In this document: piece by piece, positions 13,801 through 24,404 of the stretch | Layout of the letters: the number at the start of each line of letters is the position of its first letter | Position numbering within the stretch: position 1 is the stretch's first letter | Program-made: the position numbers and the translations under genes | Assembly: GCA_037043455.1 (NCBI GenBank) | Contig: JAWPHD010001140.1 | Location: forward strand, 124,001 to 188,000 | Length of the DNA: 64,000 nt | Reading direction: 5' to 3' | From: Cyrtodaria siliqua | Taxonomy: Eukaryota; Mollusca; Bivalvia; Adapedonta; Hiatellidae | The notes under the pieces: model-generated | Told to the model about the DNA's origin: nothing | Databases searched by the model: none | Seen by the model: only the letters and a program-made list of their open reading frames with translations

Positions 13801-14275
13801 TATAAAAAAACTGCGCCAGCGTGTCTATGATGTTGATCCGACGCCGGCAACACTCGTCATCCGACGACCAGACGTGTTTTTGACTACTTTCGAACTTTCA
13901 ATCATACAGCAGTAGATCCAAAACTGTGATGAACGGTCTGAAATGGTGAGATTTTAGTAGCTCTACCAAAAGACTTTTAAAAAACACTGCGCCAGCGTGT
14001 CTATGATATTGATCTGCCCGCCGGCAACACCCGAAACCCGACAAAAACGCCATTTCGAGTCTAGTTCAGTGCAAACTTCAGTAACACAGCAGTAGAACTA
14101 AAACGTTGTTAAAGAATTTCAAATAGGTTGATTCTAGTAGCACTACCAAAGGTCTTTAAAAAAACACTGCGCCAGCATGTCTATGATGTTGACCTGCCCG
14201 CCGGCAACACTCGTTATCCGACGACCATACGTGTTTTAGTACTTTCGAACTTTCAATCATACAGCAGTAGCACTA
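4850..14275. repeat. Satellite array: 537-bp higher-order repeat of three ~180-bp monomers
   Basis: About 9.4 kb of head-to-tail monomers of about 180 bp. Three monomer types alternate. One carries GACCAGACGTGTTTTTGACT. One carries ACGCCATTTCGAGTCTATTT. One carries GAAAACGCACGTTCAAATGT. The first type recurs at about 5885, 6420, 7140, 7677, 8217, 8707, 9246, 9759, 10296, 10832, 11370, 11908, 12265, 12797, 13335, 13865 and 14219. The usual spacing is therefore 530-540 bp, with exceptions near 720 (one extra monomer), 490-513 (partial deletions) and 355 (one monomer lost). All types share a block running from TAGTAGCACTACCAAA to CCGCCGGCAACAC. The first copies (4850-5050) are the most diverged, as expected at an array edge. 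The class resembles the ~160-bp core repeats of bivalve pearl/BIV160-type elements in size and in being followed by a microsatellite, but I cannot confirm homology. Confidence 0.93.
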
Positions 14276-14905
14276 GCAATAGCAGTAGCGAAAGGGGTTG
14301 TCTGTTAAACTTGATTGTTGGAAAGTAGAAACAACATACTTGCGCAAAGAAAACCGATGATCATATATCGTCGTTAGTAAGATGATATTGACTCTACTGC
14401 TGCTACTGCTGGCAGTAGTTAGCAGTAGCAGTAGCAGTAGCAATAGCAGAAGGAAACATATGATGGTTGCGAAAGATGCGAAAGGGGTTGTCTGCTAAAC
14501 ATGATAGTGGGAAAGTAGAAATAACATACTTGCGCAAAGAAATATCATATATCGATGATAATATATCGTCGTAATTAAGATGATATTGACTCTACTGCTG
14601 CTACTGCTGGCAGTAGCTACTGCTACTGCTGCTACTGCTGGCAGTAGTTAGCAGTAGCAGTAGCAGTAGCAATAGCAGTAGGAAACTTATGATTGTTGCG
14701 AAATATGCGAAAGGGGTTGTCTGCTAAATATGATGGTGGGAAAGTAGAAACAACATAATGCGCAAAGAAAAACACTTGCGATGAATATACCTACTGAGAT
14801 GGTTCTCTACTGCTAGCAGTAACTACTGCTACTGCTGGCAGTAGCTACTGCTACTGCTGCTACTGCTGGCAGTAGTAGTGCTACTGCTGCTACTGCTACT
14901 GCAAA
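14260..14905. repeat. CAGTAG microsatellite block with ~200-bp tandem units
   Basis: Starts inside the last satellite monomer, where ACAGCAGTAG expands into (AGCAGT)n. It contains three diverged copies of a unit carrying GCGAAAGGGGTTGTCTG (about 14288, 14478 and 14709), each followed by GGGAAAGTAGAAA and ending in CTACTGCTGCTACTGCTGGC. The CTACTG and CAGTAG runs are inverted with respect to each other, so the block can fold into long hairpins. Confidence 0.85.
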
Positions 14906-15124
14906 CTTCACGTTCATTACAGTAGTGTGTGTTTATATATACGTTAATTCGTATAAACGTATATTGTGTAATATTTGATAATATTATTAGGTAATACACA
15001 CGCCTTCTGTAGTACTGTTCTTTAAAACAACAAGCAAAATAACTAGAGGTATGTAAGAGACGTATGTATTATGTGTCGTGAATGATTCACTCGGGAAGAC
15101 AATATCCCGATCTGCGATCACTTC

Positions 15125-15210
15125 CTTACAAGTTGTAAGTGTTGTAATCTTCTATGCGGGCTGTGGTCCTTGAATGCTACATTTCCGGTTCGACTTTTAT
15201 ATCTACTTAT
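15125..15210 (+). repeat. Dispersed tail-repeat copy (GTGGTCCTTGAATGCTAC)
   Basis: Short diverged copy of a family present at least six times in this window, containing GTGGTCCTTGAATGCTAC and a following TTTATATCT. Other copies lie at 16675-16815, 20650-20835 and 59050-59240 on the + strand and 44995-45070 and 61165-61345 on the minus strand. Confidence 0.5.
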
Positions 15211-15594
15211 ACACATGTCGAGATATAAGTGGCACTTGAGGTTATTATAGAGTAAATGGTTCTCCATGCGAGGACGTTGACAACCTGCTAACCACTCAAA
15301 CCTCGTTAGAATTCTCGGGAACTTACTTTAGCATGGAAGTAAGCAAATAAACATGTCTGCTATTAAAAATCAACAAGGAAATGGTCCGGTGGGGGTTGGG
15401 GATATCTTCTAAGAAAGAGTTCCGCTACTGTATACTATATATTAGAGCTTTAATATTTCATTAAACGTGTGTAAATTCACTCATATTGTTGCAGTCATGG
15501 TTACGATGTTAACATGTAACAATATATATTACTGATATATCACTGTATTCATCGTTATTCAGTTTTAGAAATTGCTTAACACATATTTGCAACA

Positions 15595-15690
15595 TGGTTT
15601 CAGGAAATTCGTCAAAAAAAGGATACGACCATTTAGTATTGCAACGCACTTCATGCTTAGTGAGTGATTGACCCCTCTAATTATTATGCT
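15595..15690 (+). pseudogene. Retroelement relic, short fragment
   Basis: Contains AATTCGTCAAAAAAAGGATA, TAGTATTGCAACGCACTTCATGC and GATTGACCCCTCT in order. The same order occurs in the longer relics at 19480-19870 and 44477-44757. No open frame remains. Confidence 0.5.
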
Positions 15691-16674
15691 TGCACATTTC
15701 CTAAAACTATTTATTAAATTGATACAAACGTACACTCACTCACCCTCCCACATACGCACACGCACAAACGACACCCTTACCAAGCACACCTTCACACACA
15801 TCTGAGTCCTTGAAATACTGTATACGTTTACGATGTATTTAACTTTTAATCGATGAATAATTCCGCACAAGGAAGAATATAATCCGTGTTCTATGTAAAG
15901 AAAATACACACTTATATGTTTCCGTTTGTATACTTCCTGCTACAAGTACTAAAGGTACTTAACTTCATCGCATGCACATTTTAGATACAATATAGGTAAA
16001 TGTAAAGTTTAAAATGCCATTTTTCATGTCCATATTTGTTATTTTCGATCATATTTCAACATTACAACATGATGTTAAACAATAATGGTTCCATACGTTT
16101 TATACACAACATTTCAGTTTCAACATGATATTGAATAATGAGTGTTAAATACTATTTTGTACAAAACAACAACAGCAGGTAATACTAATTCAAAAAAGTA
16201 ATGCAATATTGGACACTGAGTAAATTTGTTTATAATTTTAAAATCTGAATAAAATATTTTGCAAGTAAAACAATCATCTTAAGCATATCATCAATAATTG
16301 TATTTGTGTCTAAAATCCGAGTAACAGAATAATTGAACCTGGTGAAAACTATATGGTGTATTTAGATTCTAGCATTTCCTTTAATTTCTACCAAAATGGT
16401 TTTTAAAATGGATAGGCAAAGACAAGATGCGCTATGCTTTCACGAAATATGTTGCAGCAGCTGCACAATTCGGTTTCCAAAGGATTACATAGAAATAACT
16501 TTGCATTAGTGTAAATTCAGAGGGAATGTGTTTTAAACAAACAATCGTTTATTGAAATTCCCTTATTTTTAAAGTCAGAAAATATATAATATGGCCAATC
16601 GGATGAATAAATAGTTTCCTAAGTAAAACACGAAATGAACAAAACAAAATTTATTACACACAAAAACTCTTCTT

Positions 16675-16815
16675 GCGACTGACCGTTCCAAGGCGGTAGA
16701 CCTATTATCAATCCTTTTATGTTTGTGATGTCATATCCTGCCATTTATTCATATTTGTAGTTGCTGTTTGTTTCTGTGCGTGTTTGTGCGTGACTGTGGT
16801 CCTTTCTGGTCGACT
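16675..16815 (+). repeat. Dispersed tail-repeat copy
   Basis: Begins CTGACCGTTCCAAGGCGGTA, continues with TTTGTGATGTC and TTTGTGCGTGACTGTGGTCC. It matches the copies at 20650-20835 and 59050-59240 in the same order. It probably represents the 3' region of a retroelement. Confidence 0.6.
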
Positions 16816-17384
16816 GATATACCTACTTTCGATGTCGTGAATGTCATCATTATGTTGTCATCACTAAAACGTTCACACAGCAGGATAGACGATATTGATA
16901 TGCTCATATAGTTTACACATATAATGGTCTTGCACATTGTAACGATACATTACGCAGCAATCTACCTACTTCATTATTAAACGAGAAGTCTGATGATCGC
17001 ACAAATTGTATGACGTTTTTTTTTCCAAATTCCTAAAACGATTGTTTTATTTTTTTCAGACTCCAGAATAGTTTTACACTTCTTATTTTTAACTGTATTC
17101 CTACTTTACTAATCTTAGAATCTCAACTATAGTAATGCTCCTACTTACACAATTCAAGTTCAGCCCATTCACAGTGCCAATGGTATAGATACAACTTCAT
17201 AAAAGCTGCGAAATATTCTTTTTTCTAGTATTATAATAAGTAATATTACTGTTTTTATTATTAAATCAATGGATTTTGTAATTTCTTTCACCAAATCATA
17301 AATCGCATACAGTGGAACATTACTACATTGCTAATTATACCTTTAAATGTTTTATATCATAATAATTCATTCTCAATAATAATA

Positions 17385-17409
17385 CAAATTACTACTACTA
17401 TTACTACTG

Positions 17410-17458
<49 letters not shown>

Positions 17459-17755
17459 TGCTGCTACTAATACTACTACAACTACTTATAGAACATTTTA
17501 AATCAATTTGCATTTTCTGCAAAATCAGTTATTCTTAATAGTAATAACAATTACAAAAATAACAATATTTTCACTACATACTCATTTATTCTTATTAATA
17601 ATAATAATAATAATAATAATTATACTACTACTACTACTACCACTACTACTACTACAACTACCACTACCTCTACCACTGCCAATGTTACTGCTGCTGTTCC
17701 TGCTGCTGCTGCTACTACTACTACTACTACTACTTCTACTACTAACAATAATAGT
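17385..17755. repeat. Trinucleotide microsatellites (ACT/GCT, AAT)
   Basis: Two neighbouring runs. The first (about 17390-17480) is ACT changing to a long GCT/CTG run. The second (about 17600-17750) is AAT changing to ACT/ACC and back to GCT/ACT. Open frames across them encode only poly-leucine or poly-serine and are by-products. Confidence 0.9.
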
Positions 17756-18198
17756 CACATTATGTATAGTACCTTTAAATGATTTATTGCGTAATACTTT
17801 CTTCCCAATACTAATACTGCTGATATAAATACTACTGACAGTGCGTTTTATGATTTGCAACGTACTCATTTCTTTTCAGTGCTGCACTTGATACGTTGTG
17901 TGAGAACTTTATGTTTATGTGAGAGTATATTCGTTAACAAATATGCAGGCTTTAATGTATCCGCTTACTATTCTTTTTGTAAATTTACATAGAGGACAAG
18001 GCAGTAGTAAGTATTGGTTTACTTTTTCACTTTTAATGAACACATGTTTAATAGGTTACTAAAGACAAATGTATACCATCTCAGGTTAAGTTTGGTTGAC
18101 AGATTTTGAGATTGTTGATGACTACGGACACAATGTCACACAGGCCTTATTCCCTGATTTTGGATGAAACTTCGAAAATGTTTAGTAAACATTATCTT

Positions 18199-18280
18199 AA
18201 ACCTAGAATTATATTTTATAAAATCATCTCGTGCATCTTAAACTGCACGAAACGATTTTATAAAATACAATTCTAGGTTT
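18199..18280. repeat. Near-perfect inverted repeat (hairpin)
   Basis: AACCTAGAATT, TTTTATAAAAT and TCGTGCA on the left are mirrored by TGCACGA, ATTTTATAAAA and AATTCTAGGTT on the right. The arms are about 36 bp around an 8-bp loop. It is long enough for a stable cruciform and is probably a tiny fold-back element. Confidence 0.8.
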
Positions 18281-18522
18281 TAGCTATTTCAAATTCTCCG
18301 ACACAGACACATCTATTCATACCAAAAGTAAATCCCCATGACCGAAATATAATAAGAAACGGCAATGGTTAGCCGAAATTGGATATAGTCCGGTTGCCAA
18401 ACCCCGTTTTTAGCCTTGACCCGAACTTATTGTCCACACAATGTGTTTCGATGCTTTTAATATATTTAGGTATACTGATTCTGAATCTGAATGATGCCAC
18501 ATTGGCATCCTTGAGGAAATAG

Positions 18523-18744
18523 AAATATCCAAGATGGCCGCCAAGCTGGCCGCCGTGACATTAAAATGACAATATCTTGGCTTCTGCATTAGCTAGGACA
18601 CTCATTTTGGTGTCTATGGATAGGTTTCTTGTGTCACGGAATCCATTTCTAGCTTCACCTTACTTATAAGTTAAATACAAATATCCTAGATGGCTGCCAA
18701 GATGACTGCCGTGACAATAAAATGACAATATCTTGGCTTCTGCT
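18523..18744. repeat. Direct repeat of a ~67-bp module, 156-bp period
   Basis: The module AAATATCC, AAGATGGC/TAGATGGC, GCCGTGACA, AAAATGACAATATCTTGGCT, TCTGC occurs at 18523-18590 and again at 18679-18744 with few differences. It looks like two units of a dispersed tandem repeat. Confidence 0.75.
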
Positions 18745-19190
18745 TGACATGTTGCGTTGACAGAAAATAGTGCAGTCTCACATCTCGCAGTCTAACAGGG
18801 TTGCTCAGATGTGCAACCGCATCTTATCATCTTAAGGATAGCAGTATTGCTCTGGCGGTATATCTGATCGCATTGTCACTGAACAGAGAGAGAGGCTTCA
18901 CATTTGACATGTTTGTCATAAATATAGCTCCAAAATTGGTCAATAAAGTATTGAACTGTACCATTTGACGCCCAACTAATTATTCACAGGAGGTCTTAAC
19001 CATCTATAATACTGCCACATGCTGTGCTAATGTTCAGGATGAGTCCTCAATGTTGTTTTTGTCAGTGTGGATTTTGTCTTTGTTATTCTCATGTCACCAC
19101 TGCCTTCAAACATTGATGTGAGTATAAGCGCAAGTTCATGGTTGAAAACAGATCTATGTCGCGCGAGACCATTACGCTCATCACTCTAGA

Positions 19191-19427
19191 CTATATTAAT
19201 TGAATGTTAAAACTTGCACCAGATCCAGACTTGAAAGCTTCATATGTATTCATCTGTTTCTTACTAATAGCGACTGCATTATCAACATTTACTTTTTCTG
19301 GACTAATACTAATACTCCCAGAGACGATGTTTATAATGCCGTCTGGGTATTCATCAGGATTTGGTGGTTTAACGCAGGTATTTAGCTTCTCCCGAATTTT
19401 CTCTCTATCCAGTACATGGGATTTCAT
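19191..19427 (-). pseudogene. Unrecognised coding fragment, probably repeat-derived
   Basis: A 78-codon open frame on the minus strand starting with MKSHVLDREKIREKL and containing PDEYPDGIINIVSG and VNVDNAVAISKKQM. Composition and hydrophilic heptad-like spacing look like a genuine protein rather than random AT-rich translation. There are no flanking splice sites that close a gene model. It sits just upstream of a retroelement relic on the other strand. I do not recognise the family. It could be a small relic of a transposon-linked gene. Confidence 0.4.
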
Positions 19428-19479
19428 ACGAGCTGCATTTCTTCTTTATGTTGTCTTGAACTGGCATGTAACTTCAATC

Positions 19480-19870
19480 ATCGAAATCAAGTTATTACAA
19501 GTAAACTTCTTCAGCAAGATTTTCGTTATAATAATATAGGTAGATCTTTCTCAACGTTATATTGCCGCAAGAAAACCTGCTGGAGAAGTACAACACCAAC
19601 CTAAAAGCTTTTCTGCAACTAGGAATATCCCAACCTTTATTTTATGGCGACGTGACATATAAACTTCGGAAATTAAAGAGGTGTGACGGATTTCCTGACC
19701 ACTTTACAAAATTATTCAGGAATTCGTCGGAAAAGGATAGGACCTTTAGTATTACAACGCACTTCATGCTCGGTGATTGACCCCTCTACAGTCAGTCACT
19801 ACGCTTCACCTTTCTCTTGTGCGATGACCGGACAACTTCATGGGACTTGATGATTGCCCCCTCTGAAACC
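19480..19870 (+). pseudogene. Retroelement relic (C-terminal polyprotein fragment)
   Basis: Translation in shifting frames gives ITSKLLQQDFRYNNIGRSF, then CRKK, LLEKYNTNLKAFLQLGISQP and FYGDVTYKLRKL. The last part matches the fragment at 44477-44757 (GLPQPDFYDDVIYKLRKIL). The nucleotide match continues through GCAACGCACT or ACAACGCACT, GATTGACCC and GTGCGATGACCGGACA. The layout resembles a reverse-transcriptase C-terminal segment found repeatedly in bivalve DNA. The family assignment is by memory of style, not by search. At least two frameshifts make it non-functional. Confidence 0.6.
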
Positions 19871-20649
19871 CTGAAAGGGGAGGCTGGTGCGTGAACATTC
19901 GTTCACGGGTTTTGTTGTCGTACCCTAGATTGGTTTTATCTTTGGCTGCCACTACTGTGTTTGGTCAGTACACTTTTGGAAACATCCTGAGGTGTTTCTA
20001 ATTATGTTTTCTATAGTTTTACAATAACATATACGCGTATTGTTTCCTAATTTCTCTGTTTGTGAACTTTATTGTTAGATTTCCTTTTGATGGGATGTAC
20101 TTTTATTTACACTGTCTTGTCAATCTGAGCGTTGAAGACAGGATAATAGCGAGGTTGCGTACACTTAAAATCGATTTAAGCTAACCAGTGAGCCATATTG
20201 CCTACTGACCATTCCAAGTCGGTAACACTCTGTGTGTTGTCTATTGTACTTTTTGTTGTATAGTTACTTTGCTCTTTGCTCTTGGTACATTACGGGCCTA
20301 CTTTGCCATTTCTTTGGGTGCAGTGATTTCTATAGGACCATTTATTCTCATTATTGCAACCTGTAGCGATTTCGTACTATTTTCTCTTATATTGGCTACA
20401 TCTTTGATGCATCGACTGCATACATAAAGACTCAATGCCAATCTTTTCAGAACAGATTACGTATAATACCAACAAGTCCCCCCCTCACCCCCGACCATAC
20501 TGCATGTATGTTTTTTCGATAAACATATCTGACAATATAGCATTCCATATCCCCGGCTACTATGTTTGACCAACTTTATATATTCCACTACGAACAGTTC
20601 TAGTTAATAACACCAATAAATCCTTCTTTATGACTTTCGATGTATTCTA

Positions 20650-20835
20650 GCACGCAGTGCAAGACTTCCATGGCGGTAGCCCTATTGTCAACCCTTTTGT
20701 GTTTGTGATGTATTTGCATTTTTTATTACTTTTGCCTTTTCGTTTGTCTGTTTGCGTGTTTGTTTTTGTGTTTTGTGGTTGACTGTCGTCCTTGAATGCT
20801 GCTTTCCCTGTCCGATATTTTTATCCTTCCTCAGT
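20650..20835 (+). repeat. Dispersed tail-repeat copy, long
   Basis: Runs from TTCCATGGCGGTAGCCCTAT through GTTTGTGATGTATTTGCATT and GGTTGACTGTCGTCCTTGAA to CCCTGTCCGATATTTTTATC. It is close to colinear with 59050-59240. A shorter head fragment lies at 20205-20225. It is likely the 3' end of the same retroelement family as the 19480-19870 relic. Confidence 0.7.
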
Positions 20836-20839
20836 AACT

Positions 20840-22280
20840 ATCTTAAGATAGTATGTATCTGTATAGTTCTTTCCAGGGAGCATAAGTGCTACGCTTCCAA
20901 AAGCAGCATTTAGAACCTCCTCTTTTCCACTATTAACCATTAATACAGCTACACAACAAAGATAATCCTCAAGTCTTGGAATAGCTTAATTAAAATGTTG
21001 AGTCACCAAGATGTTCCTCATAACATAGTAAAACACACCAAAAGCAGTGTCCAAACTGATCTAGAATTTAATATATGAGTTGAGAACTCGGTGACCTACA
21101 TACCAATCAAAAACATGTGTGGAGCATGTATGGCGATTCAAAATGACCATTGCACAACAATTAAACTTATTTATTGGCTACTGAAATGCCCTTATGAAAA
21201 TGTCGGACACTGCACTAATACACATTGGGGATAGGGGTTACCTTGTTCTTTGAACAATGGAAGATTGTATACAGGGATACCATTGTTTGAGAAGTAGTTT
21301 ACGTTGTTTGTACAGAGACCCAGGGTTGACCATTTCCTCTTACGGTTCATGAATGACGCACGTGAAAGTTGGTCATTCTAATTAACTATATTTTTAATAA
21401 CAAATTGGCAGAAACGAATAGCCTGAGGCGGGCTGTGACTGGTAAAACAAAAAGCAGATTGAGAAGGTCACTTTGGTTTAGAACAATGGGGGCTTACATA
21501 AGTACCCACTCTGTAAAATTGTTTAATTTGTTTACTCCAAAATGCTGATATTTGTACTATTAAACCGGTTTGGACTAACAACAGAACCGGATTCGGAGGT
21601 CAGGGTCCATTACTGAAAAGACACGTGTAGGTCAGGAGAAAGTACATACCACCGCTTTAAAAGAAGCGAGATTGCTTTCCTTGAGCAGATTTCTTTTGAC
21701 AGACTAAGTCGCACACCGTTTAAACTAGTAAACCGATTGCACATGAAAGAATTAATAGATAGTAGTTTAATAAATATATATTAAAGACTATTACTTGTGT
21801 TAAGTATTTCACGTCACTATAGTACAGTCTACTTCCGGACGAATATGTAAAATACAGTATTACATAAAAAGGTCTCATTGGATGAACTCGACCTACTATT
21901 TGCAACTGATTGATTTCCACTGTTCATCAGTTCTTCTTACACTACCGAATCAATAACGTTGACTCGGTTTCCCACTAACGAATCCTATTCCACCCATATT
22001 GAACCCCTTTTACCAATTCTCGAAAGTATAGACACCCATTGGAACAATTAAATGCATTCTTGGTTAATCACGTCCTAGAAGGTGTAGCACACCTATTGCA
22101 TCACAGGAAGTGTCTGCCTGGGGTATCGCATAATGGCTTCATTAAATAGTACGAAACCTATTGTGTATATAGTATATTAGTCTAATTAAAGCAAGGTCTC
22201 AATGATCAGTACATGAAAAATGCTTATTAATAAATGCAGACAATTCTCAAGTGTTTGCTTCTGTGTGATCAAGATCGATT
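20840..22280. other. Non-coding, nothing supportable
   Basis: AT-rich DNA without a supportable exon, RNA gene or clear repeat. Confidence 0.35.
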
Positions 22281-22284
22281 CAGG

Positions 22285-22392
22285 ACGCACTAAACCATTT
22301 CGACAACTAGACGAATCGGCACGTAGACGTTTCGGCATCAAACCATTTCGGCATCTATTTTAATTTTTATTCTAGACGTTTCGGCACGCATT
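22285..22392. repeat. Interspersed GACGTTTCGGCA repeats
   Basis: AACCATTTCG occurs twice, and GACGTTTCGGCA occurs twice with a third degenerate copy (GACGAATCGGCA), in alternating order over about 100 bp. Confidence 0.6.
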
Positions 22393-22394
22393 TA

Positions 22395-24060
22395 TATTTG
22401 AGTATTATAATGAAATGAAGAAGTAAAGAAATTAAATATTTTCTATAAGATCACTTGTAATTAATTTAAAATGCAAAGTTGATTGCCTTAACGGCAACTC
22501 CGAAGCGGGTTTGAGCCTGAATACAACTAAAACATGAACATTAATAGGGCCCATATGATAATCACTTGTACAGTTGAAGTAAATATGACTATTATATTGT
22601 AGCATGGTCACTGAAATTCCTTTTGTAATAACTCAGGTGTAAATCGTTGAATTGAAAATACTTGAATATGTTCCCTTTAACATGTATAATAGTGTATACC
22701 TAAGACGAAATAAAAACTTATCTGTGTTCATACAGTATCTTTTAATATATCGACGTCTACAGGTATGTGACTTGAACAAAGCCCCCACAAACTAACCCAT
22801 TATTAAAAATCGTCTATATATAACGCATACGTTATACTTTTCTAGTTTTTGCTTATATGGAAATGAGTGTATGCATACAATATTTTGACATCGCAGTGTT
22901 TATGTTTTTAAAAGGAGCATTCATTCATGAGACAAGTTCTTTCTTAGGAGATACATGATTCCCACTTGTGTGTAGATTTTTTGGCCACATATGTGTCATT
23001 TGTGATGAGAATGTAAGTTATTCATTTTTGATTTGGGCCTAGCTATGAATGACAACATGGCATTTAAATTTTAATTCATACACAATGCAAAAATCAAGAC
23101 ACCTAGATTACGACTACCACTTTTTATTAGTAAACAAAAACGATAACTTCTTTTATTATATTTGTATGTTCGCCCGGAATCAAACTTATTTAATATCGAT
23201 TTTATTTAATGCGTCTAATACAGATGCAGGAAAAGCATTTGCAATGCCGTCTTGTAGACTTTGTAGCAAGCAACATTTGCGGAAAGATATATTGAAAAGT
23301 CATTCTTCAAATATTTAGTATTAATTAGATCGAATTCGTTCGTAAAACAATTCAAAACGCACAAAACTCTCTTTATGAATCACTATTCCGAACTCGTTAA
23401 AAACGATCCAAATCAATATTTACTCTTTCAAGATTCTCTATATAATGAATTGGCATTCGTAACAACTCATTTAAAAAGCAAGTAACATGTAAGAGGATCA
23501 AGTTGATGGAACAAACAAGAAAGACTCACAAAATCCAATTACAGTAATTTGTCTAACGAAGTCCAACTCTATCAACACTGAGGCAGACATCTATACAAAA
23601 TGATAAAATAACGCGAACAAACTACAATTTCTTATGAGGATGAGCATGCTACATACATAATAAAAAAAAATGTTGACTCATTTAGTGTCTTTAAATGACT
23701 ACATGGTATTCACATCAGTTGAACAGGGCACGTTTCTTATAAATGTTGTCGATATATGCTGACTTTAATGTATTCTAAGTCAATTGACAATATGTTTTTG
23801 CTTTTAATTAAAAAATGTGTAAGGTAAAGCCATAATGTAGATTTTACACCATTCATATCGATTTGCCAATGCTTTCTAAAAAAGCTGGCTGATGCTTATT
23901 TTCCGATCTCCATTCGACTTATTGAAGAAAATATGACACGATTTTCAGCACAAATGAACAATATATCAAGACATTTGAAACGCAATATACATATATGCAT
24001 ACTCATCAACATAACACATTACATCTCATAATATGAAATAAATTGATATTTTGTTGTTCA
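22395..24060. other. Non-coding, nothing supportable
   Basis: No convincing exon. A signal-peptide exon for the Ig-like exon at 24066 would be expected in this direction, but none could be chosen with confidence. Confidence 0.3.
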
Positions 24061-24065
24061 TACAG

Positions 24066-24404
24066 TTGAAAGATGTGAGACACGACTGGCGATTCAAGAA
24101 CCAACTGTAAAACACAGACCCGTTACATTCTCCTTTGTGCCAACACAACAGTCAGAATCGGTTAGCTTATTATGGAAGAGGAGACGTTCACGTACAAGGG
24201 ACAGGATTGAAAATTCAAACATACGTTCAAGAACATGGGACAGGATTGAAAATTCAACCAACATTTCTATATACAAAGAAGGTTCAGTGTATTATCTACG
24301 ACTCTCCAAGCCCAAGGACACGGACAATACAGAGTATATGATCGATTATAGCAGATCTCCGACAATCTGGTGCCGAACAAACGCAATACTTCTCAAACTT
24401 ATAG
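24066..24404 (+). CDS. Orphan Ig V-like exon, phase 1-1
   Basis: The exon is bounded by an acceptor (TTGTTGTTCATACAG) and a donor (ATAG then GTTTGT) and is fully open for 339 bp. Both junctions fall in phase 1, the classic phase of Ig exons and the phase of all six Ig exons downstream. The translation includes VTFSFVPTQ, ESVSLLWKR, ISIYKEGSVYYLRLSKPKDT and WCRTNAILLKLI. This follows the B, C, D/E and G strand pattern of a V-type Ig domain. The usual B-strand cysteine is phenylalanine, and the F strand reads DTDNTEYMI without a cysteine, so a canonical disulfide is missing. A 39-bp in-frame duplication (GGGACAGGATTGAAAATTCA at 24198 and 24237) repeats 13 codons between strands C and D. It may be an upstream domain of the receptor that resumes at 29608, or a leftover exon of a related gene. 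Confidence 0.5.

Noticed and set aside
17508..17869. Poly-leucine (+) and poly-serine (-) open frames
   Set aside because: By-products of AAT/ACT/GCT microsatellites.
22285..22392. Possible regulatory cluster of GACGTTTCGGCA
   Set aside because: There is no neighbouring gene to regulate; retained only as a repeat.
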